Below, one piece after another: positions 43,741-53,011 of a DNA stretch of 64,000 bases. Both the position numbers and the translations under genes were made by a program. Within the stretch, counting starts at the first letter, position 1; each line of letters opens with the position of its first letter. The DNA is from Egbenema bharatensis. Lineage in GTDB: Bacteria; Cyanobacteriota; Cyanobacteriia; Elainellales; Elainellaceae. The notes under the pieces were generated by a model. It saw only the letters and a list, made by a program, of their open reading frames with translations, was not told where the DNA came from and ran no database searches. The stretch is taken from NCBI RefSeq assembly GCF_048077055.1, contig NZ_CP182236.1, forward strand, positions 930,001 to 994,000, read 5' to 3'.

Positions 43741-44294
43741 ACTCAATTTTCTCCTGGTCGTATAAATACAAATGTATTCCTCCCTAATCCTTCAACTTTA
43801 GATCAAAGTTGGGGACGATCGCCATTCAGAACGAGAGATCGGCAGGCAGGGGGCAGGGTTGCTTTGATTGTACTGATGCTGGGACAAATGCGGAAATCTG
43901 AGGGATAATTCAAGTTTTGTAAAAATTATGAGAAAAATAGGAAATTTTTCTAGCTATTACCAGGCAATTAGTTGATCAGAAGGTGTGGCAACTTGAAGTT
44001 ATTTCAAGTAGGGGTGGGAATTACGCCTCTTTTATGAGGGTTCTCTAGACTGTGGACAAGCTGAGAGCGTTCTATATTAAATCTGCTGGTTTGTTAAGGG
44101 TTTTGTCAGATAACAATCCTATCGTTGGCAGTGGAATAACGGTTCGGAATTGGGTGTCGCTCCTCTGTATTTACTTCAAACTGAAGGTGATACGATCGCT
44201 CAAACCATAATCCTACTCAGGTTTTGAGGGCTGAACCGATCCCACAGTCGCTAAAACCCTTTACCCATTTGTTAGTTAACTCAAGGTGATAATT
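43741..44294. other. About 550-bp intergenic region, no gene recognised
   Basis: Divergent promoter region between ssb and an 85-residue protein. It is A/T-rich; AAGGTG at 44283 serves the downstream gene. Nothing else could be identified. Confidence 0.45.
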
Positions 44295-44552
44295 ATGTTC
44301 ACTCCTACCCACTATTTAGTCTCTCGTTCCAGAAAAACTCCTGTACAGCTCATTCCCTCCGCCAATGGTTTCCACGTCCTGACGGAACCGGAATGGCAGC
44401 AGGGCAAAGAAGCTGCGTTTGAAATGCGGGCCAGACAGGGATTCTTCTGTCAGGGAATTCCCGTGGTTGGATATCATCTTCAACCGATCGAGCTTGCAGC
44501 AACGACTGAAACGGCTAAACCCACTGAAGTTGCTGAAACCCACAATGGATAA
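44295..44552 (+). CDS. Small conserved protein of unknown function
   Basis: An 85-residue protein starting MFTPTHYLVSRSRKTPVQLI, with a C-terminal Thr/Glu/Ala-rich tail. The ATG at 44295 is correctly spaced from AAGGTG. The type recurs in cyanobacteria; no function is known. It is followed by a short direct repeat of GGAGTGAAATGG (about 44553-44585). Confidence 0.65.
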   Translation: MFTPTHYLVSRSRKTPVQLIPSANGFHVLTEPEWQQGKEAAFEMRARQGFFCQGIPVVGYHLQPIELAATTETAKPTEVAETHNG

Positions 44553-44598
44553 GGAGTGAAATGGGGTAAGGAGTGAAATGGCGTTTCTTGAAGGTCTA

Positions 44599-45483
44599 CT
44601 AGTCAAATTTCGGCTTGGGATACAAGACCATCCAGGCGATCGGGTAATTGCGCGTCCCGACTCCCTTCGTCTGAATTCGAGCCATGTTCTGCTGGGGATG
44701 CACCTCAACCACTTCCCAGATTGCTGCCAATTCAGCCATTGTTAACCTGGAATTTGCCTGAAGTACGACCCAATCTCCAACGGTTAAAGTCGGTTGATGG
44801 GTTGAGTAACCCGTCTCTACAGGATAAGAATCTGACTCGATCGCCGAATCCTCTTGCCACGCTTCAGAATACGCCAACTCTTCCAGCTCACGCAGGTCTT
44901 GCTCCTCAGCCTCCTCAAGCTCTGGCTCAGCTGACAATTGCTGCGATCGCGTTAGATCGGGCGTAGATGAAGCCGCTAGTGGTGCTGTCTCTGCTCTGAC
45001 GGGAGAATTTGTTTTGGATGGAGCATTCTTGGCAGACAGACGTAACTGCTTTAACCTGGTTTTAACCGCCTCCGGGGTGACATCCCAAACCTGCCGCTTT
45101 TGAGTATCGGTTAACAGTTCCAGCAAGGCTAACTCCTCAACGGTGTCAATCACTCCCAGCATATCCAGCACCGTGTTCAAGCTAGACTCATCCAGGCGAT
45201 CGTCTGAAGAACGGTTATCTGAAGAACGGTTATCTGAAGAACCCTGAGATGACGTTGGAGCAGAATGATGTTCTGGATCAGGCTGCCTTGCTGGCTGAAG
45301 GGATGGATGAATGGATTCATGGACAAACTGACTCGCATCGTCTGGCGATCGACTCGCATCGCTCATCTCTGAATCGGGAGAAAGATTATTCTCAGGTGAT
45401 AGTTTATTTAGGGTCGGGGAGGGCTGAGGGGATGAAGGGGTGACACTGAACAGGGGTGGCTGGACGAACCGTGGCTCTAGCAT
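44599..45483 (-). CDS. Conserved cyanobacterial protein with disordered N-terminus
   Basis: A 294-residue acidic protein. Residues 1-100 are Ser/Pro/Asp-rich and contain a threefold SSDNR/SSDDR repeat, encoded by tandem 15-bp DNA units at about 45205-45240. A helical middle (LDMLGVIDTVEELALLELLT) and a C-terminal small domain (VGDWVVLQANSRLTMAELAA) follow; the latter looks like an SH3-like barrel. No function is recognised. Confidence 0.65.
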   Translation of the reverse strand: MLEPRFVQPPLFSVTPSSPQPSPTLNKLSPENNLSPDSEMSDASRSPDDASQFVHESIHPSLQPARQPDPEHHSAPTSSQGSSDNRSSDNRSSDDRLDESSLNTVLDMLGVIDTVEELALLELLTDTQKRQVWDVTPEAVKTRLKQLRLSAKNAPSKTNSPVRAETAPLAASSTPDLTRSQQLSAEPELEEAEEQDLRELEELAYSEAWQEDSAIESDSYPVETGYSTHQPTLTVGDWVVLQANSRLTMAELAAIWEVVEVHPQQNMARIQTKGVGTRNYPIAWMVLYPKPKFD

Positions 45484-45601
45484 AGTCCAGGCATAAAAAG
45501 AGGGAAGAGGTAGGGTTGAGGAAAATCAATTATTCTATCTACAGCCTAACAATGGATCGCGGAGATTGCTTGATCATATTTCAATCGAGCTTCCCAGTTT
45601 A

Positions 45602-45727
45602 GGAGCATGTCACCTTTGAAAGTTTACCCTCATCCCCCAACCCCTTCTCCCTAGGGAGAAGGGATCGGAAGTCCCTCTCCCAAAGGGCGAGGGATTTAGG
45701 GTGAGGGCTGCAAAAGTGACATGCTCC
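45602..45727. mobile_element. MITE-like element with 12-bp inverted repeats
   Basis: GGAGCATGTCAC (45602-45613) is repeated in exact inverse at 45716-45727. CCCAGTTTA before and CCCAGTTTT just after (one C intervening) look like an 8-9-bp target duplication. The interior is a long palindromic C/T-rich sequence (CCCTCTCCCAAAGGGCGAGGG and related). There is no coding capacity. Confidence 0.7.
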
Positions 45728-45931
45728 CCCCAGTTTTGCTAGCCGATCGCATTCAACTGCTGTAAGAAGGGATGAACGATCAACAGCCGATTCTCTTGTT
45801 ATGCAATTTCCTGATCGCCTCATTGTTGCTATGGTCGGGGAACGGGAAAACGGGTTAAACACAAACTAAAGTAGAACCAGAAACGTTGGATAGGTTATCC
45901 ACCATAATCCAAAGGATTTGCGGCAAAACCG

Positions 45932-46597
45932 ATGGATGGAAATAAAAGTTGTCTACCCTTTGATATTGATACCGTCATGGTCGCCCTCCGGGAAGCCGTG
46001 CGTCCCTTCCCCAAAGCGGCCATGTTTGAACTGGCGGAACAGGGATATCGATCGCCCTTTGAGCAGTTGATTGCCTGTATCCTTTCCATTCGCACCTACG
46101 ATGAAGTCAGTCTTCCCGTTTCCATTCGGCTGTTTGAACGGGCACGCACTCCTGAAGCGATGATAAAACTCACCCCGGAGGAAATCGCCTCCCTGATTCA
46201 GGAATCCACCTTTGCCGAAGCCAAAGCCCAGCAAATTTGGGACATTGCCGATCGCCTGCTGACTGAATTGGGCGGAGAACTCCCCTGCGACTACGACACC
46301 ATGACCTCCTTCAAGGGCGTTGGGGCAAAGTGCGCAAATTTAGCCCTGGGAATTGCCTGCGGTGTTCCCAGCATCAGTGTCGATGTCCATGTCCATCGCG
46401 TGACCAACCGCTGGGGCTATGTTCAAACCCGGACTCCAGAGAAAACCCTGGCCGCTCTACAGGCAAAACTACCCCAGGCGTACTGGATTGAAATCAACGA
46501 ACTCCTCGTCCCCTTCGGCAAACACATCTGCACGGGCAACCGTCCCAAGTGTCCAACCTGTCCAGTGTTAGAAATGTGTCAGCAAGTGGGTGTCTAA
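45932..46597 (+). CDS. nth: Endonuclease III-like DNA glycosylase
   Basis: A 221-residue HhH-GPD base-excision enzyme. The helix-hairpin-helix is TSFKGVGAKCANLALG with catalytic Lys133, followed by catalytic Asp151 in SVDVHVHR. The four Fe-S cysteines are Cys200, 207, 210 and 216 (C-X6-C-X2-C-X5-C). It removes oxidised pyrimidines and nicks the abasic site. The usual SAQTTD block is SIRTYD here, which marks it as a divergent subgroup. Confidence 0.9.
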   Translation: MDGNKSCLPFDIDTVMVALREAVRPFPKAAMFELAEQGYRSPFEQLIACILSIRTYDEVSLPVSIRLFERARTPEAMIKLTPEEIASLIQESTFAEAKAQQIWDIADRLLTELGGELPCDYDTMTSFKGVGAKCANLALGIACGVPSISVDVHVHRVTNRWGYVQTRTPEKTLAALQAKLPQAYWIEINELLVPFGKHICTGNRPKCPTCPVLEMCQQVGV

Positions 46598-46617
46598 TCG
46601 AGCAACACCCTGGAGGC

Positions 46618-47361
46618 TCACTCCTCATTCAGCATTGCGATCGACTGTCGTTTCATTTCCGGTAAGGGTTTTTCAGGAGCAGAATCAAGCCGTCGTCCTT
46701 CGTATCCACCATTGGTTGGGGTCGGCAGGGAACCTGGACTGACAATTCCGCCAGAAATCAACACCTTAAAGGCATCCTCGATCGACATTGATAGATTAAC
46801 CACCTCACTTTCCGGCACGATCGCATACCAGCCAGACGTTGGATTCGGCGTGGTCGGGACAAAAATGCTTAACATTGGTTCCGACATTTGGGTTTGAATG
46901 TGGGGGCTGATCACCCCCGTCACAAAGGCGATCGCCCAAATATTCTTGCGGGGATACTCCACCAACACCACCCGCCGAAACTTACTACTGGAGTCCTTCA
47001 AAACGGTTTCCAGCAATTGTTTTAATGTCTTATAGATTGATCCAGCCAGGGGAATCGCTTGCAGCGATCGTTCACCAAAGTCCAACAGCCAACGCCCGAC
47101 GATATTGCGGGCCATCAGACCAATCAACAGAATGCTGAGGAGCGGCACTGCAAATCCCACCGCCAGATTCAACAAGTTACCGAGGAGGGGGTTCAGGTCG
47201 TTGAAGGGATTGAGCTGCTTGGGAATGCGGGTTAAAAAGTCGATCACCCAACTGGCGATCGTAATGGAGAGCCAGATGGTAGTGGCTAGCGGAATCACCA
47301 CCAGCAAACCCGCAATCAGGTCGTTCTTAAGATCCTGTTTTAAGCGTTGAAGTATGGTCAA
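46618..47361 (-). CDS. DUF502-family membrane protein
   Basis: A 247-residue protein with two membrane helices (about 17-40 and 63-85) and the family core AIPLAGSIYKTLKQLLETVL, VEYPRKNIWAIAFVTG and VFVPTTPNPTSGWYAIVP. DUF502 proteins are found in bacteria, cyanobacteria and plant membranes (LIKE-COV relatives). Their role is not defined here. Convergent with nth, 20 bp apart. Confidence 0.88.
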   Translation of the reverse strand: MTILQRLKQDLKNDLIAGLLVVIPLATTIWLSITIASWVIDFLTRIPKQLNPFNDLNPLLGNLLNLAVGFAVPLLSILLIGLMARNIVGRWLLDFGERSLQAIPLAGSIYKTLKQLLETVLKDSSSKFRRVVLVEYPRKNIWAIAFVTGVISPHIQTQMSEPMLSIFVPTTPNPTSGWYAIVPESEVVNLSMSIEDAFKVLISGGIVSPGSLPTPTNGGYEGRRLDSAPEKPLPEMKRQSIAMLNEE

Positions 47362-47604
47362 CTTTTTCTCCTCTAGACTCTGCTAGGTTGACCCAATGGT
47401 CGAAAGGGATGCGCCTTCTTTAATATTAATATATGTAAACTGTGTGAAGAATTATTCTGATTTTCTTTCAGTTTTGTTTAACTCAAAGCGTGGTTCCAGT
47501 GGACGGCGATGGATGGGTGGATCTCAATCCAGGTGTCCTATGATTTTGTATCTTACTTTACAAGAACCCCTTTCTAGCAGGCAAGAGCGGCAAGTCGGAA
47601 AAGC

Positions 47605-47644
47605 AAAAAAGCAGGAGGTCAAGTCGTGCCTTATCGCTCCTGCT
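47605..47644 (-). terminator. Rho-independent terminator of the 47713 gene
   Basis: On the minus strand AGCAGGAG and CTCCTGCT (plus-strand positions 47637-47644 and 47610-47617) form an 8-bp stem with a 19-nt loop, followed by six T. It lies 70 bp past the stop codon. Confidence 0.75.
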
Positions 47645-47712
47645 TCCCTATACTGAGTGATGCAAATCTGGATGATGAATGGCGTAAATGCCGATCGCAG
47701 TACCTTTTCTCC

Positions 47713-48024
47713 CTAGTCGGCGTTAGATTCGGGATATCGATCGCGGATGCGTTCTGCTTCAGGACAATCTTCAGAGACGAGCGGCTCCACATCTCCACGG
47801 GGTACAGTAGCCAACCGCTGCATCACGGAACCAATACTTTCCAGGCGAATCATTTCTTCCCAGGAGCAAATTTCTTCATCTTCCTCCGTTTCGTAGCGAA
47901 CGGTAACTAAATCTCCCTCAATGTCGAGAATGCGAGCGCGTTCAATCCAGCGTTGCTGATCCCGCAGAAAGATCCAAACCTCACGACCATCACAACAGAG
48001 TTGATAGATCTTGCGGTGTAACAT
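47713..48024 (-). CDS. DUF6679-like conserved cyanobacterial protein
   Basis: A 103-residue soluble acidic protein starting MLHRKIYQLCCDGREVWIFL. The N-terminal 60 residues are a beta-rich small domain (EVWIFLRDQQRWIERARILD, LVTVRYETEEDEEICSWEEM); the rest is charged. It is widespread in cyanobacteria and of unknown function. The family name is from memory. Confidence 0.65.
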   Translation of the reverse strand: MLHRKIYQLCCDGREVWIFLRDQQRWIERARILDIEGDLVTVRYETEEDEEICSWEEMIRLESIGSVMQRLATVPRGDVEPLVSEDCPEAERIRDRYPESNAD

Positions 48025-48574
48025 GTATCGCTTCTCCTGAACAAAACTTCAAAAATCGAGCAAATCATCGAGTGTCGAGTCACAGCCTTCGTCTAACTCT
48101 GCATCCCATCAAGCCAAAGTATGACAGAATGCTAACCGCCAATGCTGAAAAAGCGCAGACCGGGTTATGGAAAACCCTTCATCGTGCTGGTGGTTCATAA
48201 GCTTGAATCTGCAAAAATTCTGTGAACATCAAAAACATCAGACCCGCTTGACCCATTTGGTCTTCTGTTTGATCTAGAGTGAAAAAGTGTGAAGCGGTTT
48301 CTGGGGTGGGATGCGATTCTTGAATTCATCATCACAACAGATTGTTAAAAGATTGGTTAGGGAAACGGCTCAAGCGATCGCGTGTGCGTTTAAGGCAATT
48401 AAAACTTGAGTTGAGCCAATTTGTGAAGGGGGATAGCCGCTCAAACAGCCAATCTTTATAAAAGTATTTCCCCAAGGTTTGATCCAAGTCCCTTCGCTCA
48501 ACATTTCGGTATAAAGAAGCTTGCCTTCCATTCTAACGAGATTCAGTTAAATTTGGGGATCAGGAATTACAGAA
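48025..48574. other. 550-bp intergenic region, no gene recognised
   Basis: Divergent promoter region between the DUF6679-like gene and the creatininase-family gene. It contains no convincing frame or tRNA. A structured RNA cannot be excluded. Confidence 0.45.
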
Positions 48575-49327
48575 ATGCTACTTCATTTAAGCACTTGGCC
48601 CGAGGTTGAAACCTACTTATCCCATTCTCAGGGCATCATTTTGCCGATCGGTTCCACCGAACAACATGGCCCCACCGGGTTAATCGGTACGGATGCGATT
48701 TGTGCAGAGCGCATTGCCCACGGGGTCGGAGAAGTAACGCAGGCATTAGTTGCACCCACGATCAATGTAGGTATGGCCCTGCATCACACTGCCTTCCCTG
48801 GGAGTATGAGCCTCCGTCCCAGTACCTTAATTTTGGTCATCCGGGATTACATCACCAGCCTGGCGAAAGCTGGATTCACCCAATTCTTCTTCATCAACGG
48901 CCATGGCGGCAACATGGCCACCCTGAAGGCGGCCTTCGCCGAAACCTACGCGATCCTGGCGGATTTGAATTTACCCAATGCCGATCGGGTTCAGTGTCGT
49001 CTGGCCAACTGGTTCATGTGTCACTCTGTCTATACCCTGGCCAAACAACTTTATGGCAATCAGGAAGGTTCCCACGCCACCCCCAGCGAAGTGGCCCTGA
49101 CCCAGTACGCCTATCCCGATGCCATCAAACAGGCTCCCCTCAGCCCAGAGGTTGCTTCCGGTCATCCCATTTACGGGGCGATCGACTTTCGCCGCAATTA
49201 CCCCGACGGCCGCATGGGTTCCAATCCTGCCCTGGCCACTCCAGAACACGGTCAGCAGCTTTATGAAGCTGCGGTAAAGGAGTTGGCGAATCAGTATTTG
49301 GGGTTTGTTGGGAGGAGTGAGGGTTGA
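48575..49327 (+). CDS. Creatininase-family amidohydrolase
   Basis: A 250-residue metal-dependent amidase. The metal and active-site motifs are ILPIGSTEQHGPTGLIGTDA (Glu, His, Asp) and FINGHGGNMATL; EGSHATPSEVALTQY is the later conserved block. Relatives act on creatinine or on cyclic amides in cofactor degradation and synthesis; the substrate here is unknown. The C-terminal VGRSEG runs into a heptamer repeat array, so the very end may be repeat-derived. Confidence 0.88.
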   Translation: MLLHLSTWPEVETYLSHSQGIILPIGSTEQHGPTGLIGTDAICAERIAHGVGEVTQALVAPTINVGMALHHTAFPGSMSLRPSTLILVIRDYITSLAKAGFTQFFFINGHGGNMATLKAAFAETYAILADLNLPNADRVQCRLANWFMCHSVYTLAKQLYGNQEGSHATPSEVALTQYAYPDAIKQAPLSPEVASGHPIYGAIDFRRNYPDGRMGSNPALATPEHGQQLYEAAVKELANQYLGFVGRSEG

Positions 49328-49430
49328 GGAGTGAGGAGTGAGGAGTGAGGAGTGAGGGTTGAGGAGTGAGGAGTGAGGGTTGAGGAGTGAGGAGTGAGGA
49401 GTGAGGAGTGAGGAGTGAGGAGTGAGGAGC
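49317..49430. repeat. Heptanucleotide repeat array (STRR-type)
   Basis: About fifteen tandem GGAGTGA units with occasional GGGTTGA variants. The last codons and stop of the creatininase gene lie within its beginning. Such arrays expand and contract by slippage and could be used for strain typing. Confidence 0.9.
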
Positions 49431-49482
49431 AAAAGAGTTATAGGGGTAAGTGTGGAACTGCCCCTGGTTTAAGGTATTGAAG

Positions 49483-49635
49483 CTGATTGGCTGACAAAAG
49501 TTGTGTGCCCTCACCCCCAACCCCTCTCCCAGAGGGCGATGGGAGCCAATCCACTTCTTCAGTTCCCTCTCCTCTCGGGAGAGGGCTAGGGTGAGGGCTT
49601 CCAGGGTTCTGGCTGAGAAGTTTTGTCAGTCAACT
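49483..49635. mobile_element. MITE-like element with 11-bp target duplication
   Basis: Exact direct repeats AGGTATTGAAG lie at 49472-49482 and 49636-49646. Between them the ends are inverted repeats (TTGGCTGACAAAAGTT against the inverse of AAGTTTTGTCAGTCAA, 14 of 16 matching). The interior contains the C/T-rich palindromes CCCTCACCCCCAACCCCTCT and GGGAGAGGGCTAGGGTGAGGG, similar to those in the element at 45602. Non-coding. Confidence 0.78.
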
Positions 49636-49675
49636 AGGTATTGAAGAGCCTGACAAGACTTTAAAGTTTCATCTA

Positions 49676-49712
49676 CTCCTCACTCCTCACTCCTCACCCC
49701 TCACTCCTCACT
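49676..49712. repeat. Heptanucleotide repeat array, opposite orientation
   Basis: Five CTCCTCA/CCCCTCA units, the reverse complement of the 49317 array. It abuts the stop codon of the small protein at 49712. Inverted placement of the two arrays around the MITE could allow recombination. Confidence 0.85.
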
Positions 49713-49918
49713 TAATCCAACTTCAAGGCATTCACCGGAACCTCATCCCAGGATTCAACCGTGCGAAGGCGAGCGACCCAGCCTTCCTGTTTTTGCAGGG
49801 TGGTGAGATTGGTTTCAAACGACTCATGGCATTCCTGAGCCTGAGTTTCATCTCGACAGGCGATACAGGCTCGGATAATGCCACAGGGGTCTATTTGCTC
49901 ATTTACCCAAATTTTCAC
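49712..49918 (-). CDS. Small conserved cyanobacterial protein
   Basis: A 68-residue soluble protein starting MKIWVNEQIDPCGIIRACIA, with three Cys residues (PCG, ACIAC) and the ending GWVARLRTVESWDEVPVNAL. Its role is not known. Confidence 0.65.
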   Translation of the reverse strand: MKIWVNEQIDPCGIIRACIACRDETQAQECHESFETNLTTLQKQEGWVARLRTVESWDEVPVNALKLD

Positions 49919-49951
49919 AGAATGCCTCCGACGTTTAAGACTCAGTATGAC

Positions 49952-50449
49952 TCAGCAAACCTCAGATGGATAGGCTTCAGCCAGTTGGGCGATCGACTCC
50001 CCAGCAACACGACATATCCGCCAATCCGGCAACACAGCCGCTCCCATCCGCTGGTAAAAACCGATCGCAGGTTCATTCCAGTCTAAAACGCTCCACTCCA
50101 GTCGCCCACAATCCCGCTCCAGTGCCAGCCGCGCCAGATAAGACAGCAATGCCTTACCCATTCCCTGACCGCGATAGGCCGGCAGCACAAACAGATCTTC
50201 CAAATAGATGCCGGGTTTTGTCAAAAAAGTGGAGTAGCTGGTGAAAAACAGGGCAAAACCTGCTGGTTCTCCCTCTATCTCCGCCAAAACCGACTCAATA
50301 CAGGGGCGATCGCCAAACAAATGTGCTTCTAACGCCGCCACCGTTCCTGTCACCGTATGGGACAGTTTTTCATATTCCGCCAGAGCCTGAATCAGCTCAA
50401 AAATTGTCGGTACATCCTCAACCTGAGCCGCCCGAATCCTAAAACCCAC
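49952..50449 (-). CDS. GNAT-family N-acetyltransferase
   Basis: A 165-residue acetyltransferase. The acetyl-CoA loop is YLEDLFVLPAYRGQGMGKAL (Q/RxxGxG/A), and the later motif is LDWNEPAIGFYQRMGA. It resembles diamine and small-molecule acetyltransferases of the SAT group. The substrate is unknown. Followed downstream by sigC-like gene sequence on the same strand 40 bp upstream. Confidence 0.9.
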   Translation of the reverse strand: MGFRIRAAQVEDVPTIFELIQALAEYEKLSHTVTGTVAALEAHLFGDRPCIESVLAEIEGEPAGFALFFTSYSTFLTKPGIYLEDLFVLPAYRGQGMGKALLSYLARLALERDCGRLEWSVLDWNEPAIGFYQRMGAAVLPDWRICRVAGESIAQLAEAYPSEVC

Positions 50450-50489
50450 CTGTCTCTACTCCCTACTCCCTACTCCCCACTCCCTACTC

Positions 50490-51701
50490 TTATCGCAGCC
50501 AACTCTTCAACCGAGCCGCCACCTGGGGCCGCCGTAGTTTCCGCATCGCCTTCGTCTGAATTTGCCGCACCCGCTCACGGGAGAGGTTGAAAATACCGCC
50601 AACTTCTTCCAGTGTGTGGGTTTCTCCAGTGGTCAATCCATAGCGCAGGGCAATGATGTCCCGTTCCCGCTCCGTCAGGACTTCCCCCAACACATTGTAA
50701 ATTTCCTGGCGCATCATCGATTCACTCATCTGCGCCTCTGGAGACTGGGTGCTGCTGTCTTCCAGGAGTTCCATCAGCTCTGTATCTTCCCCTTTACCCA
50801 CCCGATGGTTGAGGGAAAGGGAACGCCGTCGGACTTGTTGCAAATTGCGAAGTTGTTCTGCGGTCATGTCCAGCGATGCTGCCAGTTCCGCTTCCGTTGG
50901 GTTGCGGTTTAGCTCTTTCCGCAGTTCCCGGTGGGCTTTCTTCAGCTTGTTCAGCTTTTCAACAATGTGAATGGGTAGCCGAATCGTTCGGGCATCATTG
51001 GCGATCGTTCGGGTAATGCCCTGACGAATCCACCAGTAGGCGTAAGTTGAGAACTTGTAGCCCTTATCGGGATCAAACTTTTCAGTCGCCCGGTTTAAGC
51101 CCAGTGCTCCCTCTTGAATCAGATCCAGGAACGGTACACCCCGATTCAAATAGCGTTTGGCGATCGATACCACCAGCCGCAGATTCGATCGAATCATTTT
51201 GCGCTTGGCAACCCGACTGAGATAAAGCCGATGTTCGAGTTGTCGTTCCGTCAGTTCCAACGTAGCCGCAACTTCCGCTTTGGTGGGCGGGCGATCGAGA
51301 TCCTGTTTCAGGCGATGACGCAAGTCTTCTACTTCATTCAAAAACTTGACTCGCCGTGCCAGCTCAATTTCCTCGTTTGGCTTGAGCAACGGATATCGGG
51401 CCATCTCCTTAAAGAAAGCTCCTACCGCATCATCAGAAACCGTTTTTCGGTAGCCAGAAGCCCGACTAGCCAGTAAATCTCCTAACTCTTCATCGCCATC
51501 AAAATCAACCACAACCCCGGTTTCCCCGGTTTCCCCGGTTTCTCGCTCCTCATCGGAAGCAGCAAAGGTCATGTCCTGTAAGTCTGAATCGGCAGAGAGA
51601 AACTCACCTTCAGAAAGATTCATTAAGCCGATGAGGTCGGTTGAGTCTTCGATGGAGTTATTCATTCTTTGTTGGGCGTTATGATTGAATACTGCGGTCA
51701 T
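50490..51701 (-). CDS. sigC: Group 2 sigma-70 factor, SigC-like
   Basis: A 403-residue RNA polymerase sigma factor. An acidic N-terminal extension of about 85 residues is followed by region 1.2 (DAVGAFFKEMARYPLLKPNE), region 2 with the polymerase- and -10-binding core (LRLVVSIAKRYLNRGVPFLD, FSTYAYWWIRQGITR), region 3, and region 4 with the -35 helix (TLEEVGGIFNLSRERVRQIQ). The FFKEMARYPLL block is characteristic of cyanobacterial SigC, a non-essential stress and stationary-phase sigma factor. The exact group is assigned from memory. A Thr/Gly/Glu repeat (ETGETGETG) is present near residue 55. Confidence 0.88.
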   Translation of the reverse strand: MTAVFNHNAQQRMNNSIEDSTDLIGLMNLSEGEFLSADSDLQDMTFAASDEERETGETGETGVVVDFDGDEELGDLLASRASGYRKTVSDDAVGAFFKEMARYPLLKPNEEIELARRVKFLNEVEDLRHRLKQDLDRPPTKAEVAATLELTERQLEHRLYLSRVAKRKMIRSNLRLVVSIAKRYLNRGVPFLDLIQEGALGLNRATEKFDPDKGYKFSTYAYWWIRQGITRTIANDARTIRLPIHIVEKLNKLKKAHRELRKELNRNPTEAELAASLDMTAEQLRNLQQVRRRSLSLNHRVGKGEDTELMELLEDSSTQSPEAQMSESMMRQEIYNVLGEVLTERERDIIALRYGLTTGETHTLEEVGGIFNLSRERVRQIQTKAMRKLRRPQVAARLKSWLR

Positions 51702-53011
51702 AATTTTTACTTCACTTAATGCGTCAAGATTTTAGATTGATGGGGTTCAGTAAAGTTGAGTAAAGATGTTAATCAAATCGTCAGCGTTACCAGAATTAAG
51801 TAAAATTTAAAGAATCTACCGTAAATTTCCAACGTCACTCCTGAACTTAGAAATTTTTGCTTCTAAAGTTTTATGGAAAGATGCAGAAATCATTCGAGCT
51901 ATCGGTAAATCTGCCAATTCTCGACTAACTAAAACGATTCATCGATTGGACGAACCCGCGTACAGGTGAGCTGCCCGTTAAGGAAATGGTTAGCTTTGAA
52001 TGGAATCTATACTCCGCTCGGAGGCGATAGCTATCAAAGACGAGAGGGCTTAACCTCTTGTGTCACCCTACCTGAAATAGCGGAACAAGCTGTCTGTCTG
52101 ACTACACTTTATTTAACAAGGCTAACTTAAGGAACTTCACTCCCGAACCCAACAAGCCCAAATTAAACAAGGACTCTGAAAGAAACTTCAGTTTTGCTAT
52201 TAGCTTTGGAATTGCCATTTCTCCGTAATCCAGCTACAGGGTAATGGATTCTTTCTCCAAATGCAATCTAATCCGCTTGTTTTCATTTAGCCCGCCTGTC
52301 TCGTAAGCAAAATCACTTCTTTGAACAACAATTTGCTCGTTTCACCGATGCAATAAAGGGGTAGCGGGAAGAAGTCTAGCCTCATCTCTGTGAATCGTCT
52401 ATCTAACTTAACTTAACTTAATTCCTTCGCCACCCATTTCAGGTAAATTCTTGAGCGGACGGTAGAGGGTGGGCTGGGGGAAAACAGAGCTAATCCAGAG
52501 CTGGACTGGGATTGCTGGGATGATGTTGCTAGATGACGTTGCTCAATGCGATCGCAAAAACGATCCAATCGATCCAATCGAACCGATCGAACCGATCGAC
52601 CATTGAAATCGAACTATTGAAATTGATGTGGGCAAACCCAGGAGATTCCGTTAGACTTGGGGCGATCGAATCTGAGAGGAGACGATCGTGATTTAAAATA
52701 CCTGTACGTCGATCAGGGATGGCAGGCATCTGTACGGCCCTACGGTTTGTTACGCCTCGTTCTATAACTGGGTTTTCCTGTTTGCTGGGATCTTCAGTGA
52801 GCTGGGATCTTCAGTGAGCTGATTAGGGATCTGCAATAATCTGCAATAAAATGGCATCCCAATCCTGGAAGCAATCTACTGTAAGGGCGCACTGCTGCCT
52901 GTCCCCACTGGGTCGTTATTTTCCTGCATACCCTTGAGCTGGTATGATTGCCGTCCTGATGGACTAGCTCCCCTTAGTTCGCTTCAGCATAATCAGCATT
53001 AGTTGAATACA
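51702..53011. other. 1.3-kb intergenic region, no gene recognised
   Basis: The longest gene-free stretch here, between divergent sigC and priA. It contains small tandem repeats: 9-bp units GATCCAATC/GAACCGATC (52562-52597, four) and an exact 17-bp doublet GCTGGGATCTTCAGTGA (52784-52817). GTAAGGGCGCACTGCTG (52881-52897) recurs at 57760. No reading frame with protein character and no tRNA was found; a regulatory RNA is possible. Confidence 0.5.

Noticed and set aside
45599..45862. Minus-strand frame of 87 residues over the MITE
   Set aside because: It reads through the element's palindromes and has no protein character.
49311..49433. CRISPR-like repeat array
   Set aside because: Units are 7-8 bp without spacers; this is a heptamer tandem repeat.
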